From an uncultured Campylobacter sp. (lineage in GTDB: Bacteria > Campylobacterota > Campylobacteria > Campylobacterales > Campylobacteraceae): DNA of 7,763 bases. Shown in pieces: positions 7,101-7,763 of this stretch. The notes below the pieces were generated by a model. That model was given only the letters and a program-made list of their open reading frames with translations. It was not told the origin of the DNA and ran no database searches. The stretch lies in the NCBI RefSeq assembly GCF_937949835.1, contig NZ_CALEDC010000059.1, positions 1 through 7,763 of the forward strand. The letters are read 5' to 3'. The position numbers and the translations under genes were made by a program. Positions within the stretch are counted from its first letter, which is position 1, and each line of letters opens with the position of its first letter.

Positions 7101-7763
7101 ATACGCGGTCGATCTTGGAATTTTAGATATCGTCTCACAAGAGGAGCTCGATGCATTTAAGGCGTTTGACGTTAGCGCGTATTTTGCGCTGCGGTACTTT
7201 GACATTTACGATGATCTTAGCGTGTATCAAACTACTGCTAAAGAGCTAAGCTTCGGCGGCGACGGCGTGATGGCGAAAGCTAAACGGAATTTAAGCCCGG
7301 TCGAAAACAAAAAGCAGAAAAAATTTATCAAAATGCTGATAGCAAAAGCGGATGCAAACGGCGAGGCGAAATTTGAGCTTGCGATGCCGAAAAATTTTAA
7401 CTCCACGATCCGACTAAGCGCCATGGCTATCGGAGAGGCGGCTACGATCGGCTCGGCAAACGTCGAAGCCAAGGTCCGAGACGACGTGATCATAAAGCCC
7501 GCCGATCTAACCTATATGGTGCGCGGCGATGAAATTTCCGTGCCGCTAACGCTCATCAACACCACTGATAAGGAGCAAAAGGCGGTCTTGAAGATCAGCT
7601 CATCTCCTTCGGTTGCTATAAGCGGCGGTGAGGCAAATTTCACGCTCAAACCGCTTGAGGTCAAGCATACAAACTTCACCGCGAGCGCGCTTGATATTGC
7701 GGATGCGAACATTAAATTTGATCTTGACGCAAACGGGCAGAAATTTAGCAACGATGTAGAATT
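4129..7763 (+). CDS. Bacterial alpha-2-macroglobulin (YfhM-like protease trap), N-terminal part (partial)
   Basis: The first 1211 residues of an exported protease inhibitor. Family members offer a bait loop; cleavage closes the molecule around the protease, usually with a covalent thioester. A signal peptide (1-18) fits signal peptidase I (S-F-A|A). Cys12 is preceded by Ala-Leu-Phe and does not form a lipobox, whereas the E. coli protein YfhM is a lipoprotein. Family signatures in order: LVYTSRLSNGEELSRAKVKIY then TDGDG (437-473), FSVENFVPNRIK (607-618), SGWGYYG (848-854), YAVDLGILDI (992-1001, family AVDxGIL), ADANGEAKFELAMP (1074-1087), and a segment from about 1110 resembling the post-bait macroglobulin domain. 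C50/C82 and C219/C264 could form disulfides. The thioester motif (CxEQ) would lie beyond the window. The usual YTDRPxYRPGE motif is degenerate here (FVYLASELISPNE, 520-532). The gene follows PBP1C, as in many bacteria, pointing to envelope defence. The start is set by AAAGGA. Confidence 0.93.
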   Translation, partial: MKTKLLSAALFCALASFAAGVEIKYASGAYEISGVDGSGFSVTQKQILKCTPKITGTYESVSESSIRLYPKPMLSAGVNYSCEARGVRFEFETEPFSTEHIALLRPGLVAIKFNDAVSKDALQQATRIYRAQNLAQNDISYELSSHDDRNFLFSFDPKAQNVVLQIESLTSKVGAKLQNPVELRTDEEPFNDSINASNLSGVQIRPAALKDGSLAARVCFPNYMDELSAKYVRIAGVSKFSLTQPRYYYYDEDEEGGESDDPSCYYYADIVSDEFMPNKSYEIRLLKGFGDSSYILRDEIKQSVKMGDRLPFVAFSDEKNFIPKSASLAFKSSNVNEVKISIAKVPEQNFRYFLNFESNEDSVGGLASEIAVKSFDIGGAKNAVAEHKIAMDFKGYEDGIYKITAFYKVGEKMQEVSRVAYLSDITAQVVLLERGALVYTSRLSNGEELSRAKVKIYSDKNELIAEDKTDGDGILRLENMEILAKNPRSIEISKGDEHAFVLFNNAVASVEKTITAKRPFVYLASELISPNERLLGTIVMKNRDFSSLKNTPIKFKIYDPSGTVVITRAQNTDEFGSVKIDELMGEKSGTYRLDLIYEDKIIASKSFSVENFVPNRIKNEILTAKDEYGADEIITLKLSSNYLAGAPAGDLKGSLEANAYEKELKIKGYEGFSFLNDRLKKKGATQLRRAEFTLSSAGKKELALSPAAADLNVSNAINILLNFSVTEEGKNVNAYRSLSYLPYDRIVGIRASKDFISSGDSVKFGFALLDSKTKTDVKGKIDVEIYRDDFTYVYDGNRYVEQESFNLVSAVSTDAREFEYKFQNGGNYLIVANDYSSGASAGVRVDVSGWGYYGRVNAKDVQSAKIKLASDKVKAGDKIKGVINSPVESGVLNISLVGEQVYDYKILSVKGGSAEFELSVPDNFVGGHINAVIARAATPAAMPLRAYANVPVALDASSHKAGVQILAEKSYKNGQNAQISVKSEPNSKVILYAVDLGILDIVSQEELDAFKAFDVSAYFALRYFDIYDDLSVYQTTAKELSFGGDGVMAKAKRNLSPVENKKQKKFIKMLIAKADANGEAKFELAMPKNFNSTIRLSAMAIGEAATIGSANVEAKVRDDVIIKPADLTYMVRGDEISVPLTLINTTDKEQKAVLKISSSPSVAISGGEANFTLKPLEVKHTNFTASALDIADANIKFDLDANGQKFSNDVE
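7252..7326 (+). other. Candidate bait region of the alpha-2-macroglobulin
   Basis: Residues about 1042-1066, beginning FGGDGVMAKAKRN, lie between the AVDLGIL strand and the ADANGEAKFELAMP strand, where the bait loop sits in human and bacterial alpha-2-macroglobulins. The segment has eight basic residues or near neighbours (K1050, K1052, R1053, K1061, K1062, K1064, K1065, K1068), so it would suit proteases that cut after Lys or Arg. Position follows from family alignment by eye; bait function is inferred. Confidence 0.5.

Overview
The window looks like a piece of chromosome from a GC-richer member of Campylobacter (the oral C. gracilis / C. showae / C. rectus type) or a close epsilonproteobacterial relative. 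This is inferred from base and codon style: very frequent AAATTT/AAAATTTT words, GCG- and AGC-rich codons, promoters with a strong TATAAT and no recognisable -35, and AAAGGA ribosome binding sites. No rRNA or other marker gene is present, so the species is not fixed.

Three protein genes fill it. On the minus strand, the left edge holds the N-terminal 130 residues of a UvrD/Rep-family superfamily 1 DNA helicase (1-392, running off the window). A 68-bp divergent intergenic region with two back-to-back TATAAT boxes separates it from a plus-strand pair. The first of the pair is a penicillin-binding protein 1C (461-4081, 1206 aa), complete and with all glycosyltransferase and transpeptidase motifs. 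The second, 47 bp downstream, is the first 1211 residues of a bacterial alpha-2-macroglobulin (4129-7763, running off the right edge before its thioester region). PBP1C plus alpha-2-macroglobulin is a known bacterial gene pair: the macroglobulin is thought to trap foreign proteases in the periplasm, while PBP1C repairs peptidoglycan.

The most unusual part is the PBP1C itself. Two long low-complexity insertions, about 324 and 125 residues, enlarge it from the usual ~750-770 aa. The first separates the glycosyltransferase and transpeptidase domains. It contains a duplicated 75-nt unit, a family of NLNERQ-like motifs and seven copies of a 30-nt (10-residue) repeat. The second splits the C-terminal BiPBP_C domain and is a 20-unit array of a 15-nt / 5-residue repeat, consensus QN(S/F/L)xx. 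All repeat units are multiples of 3 nt, so copy-number change would keep the frame. The only five Campylobacter-type N-glycosylation sequons (D/E-x-N-x-S/T) found in this protein all lie in these two inserts, suggesting exposed, possibly glycosylated periplasmic segments. That function is inference.

Regulatory reading: pbpC appears to be transcribed as a leaderless mRNA, with its TATAAT ending 6 nt before the ATG and no ribosome binding site. The helicase probably starts at a TTG, because the in-frame upstream ATG lies inside its own -10 box. The macroglobulin gene has its own promoter and a good ribosome binding site. No RNA gene, CRISPR array, insertion sequence or terminator hairpin was seen.
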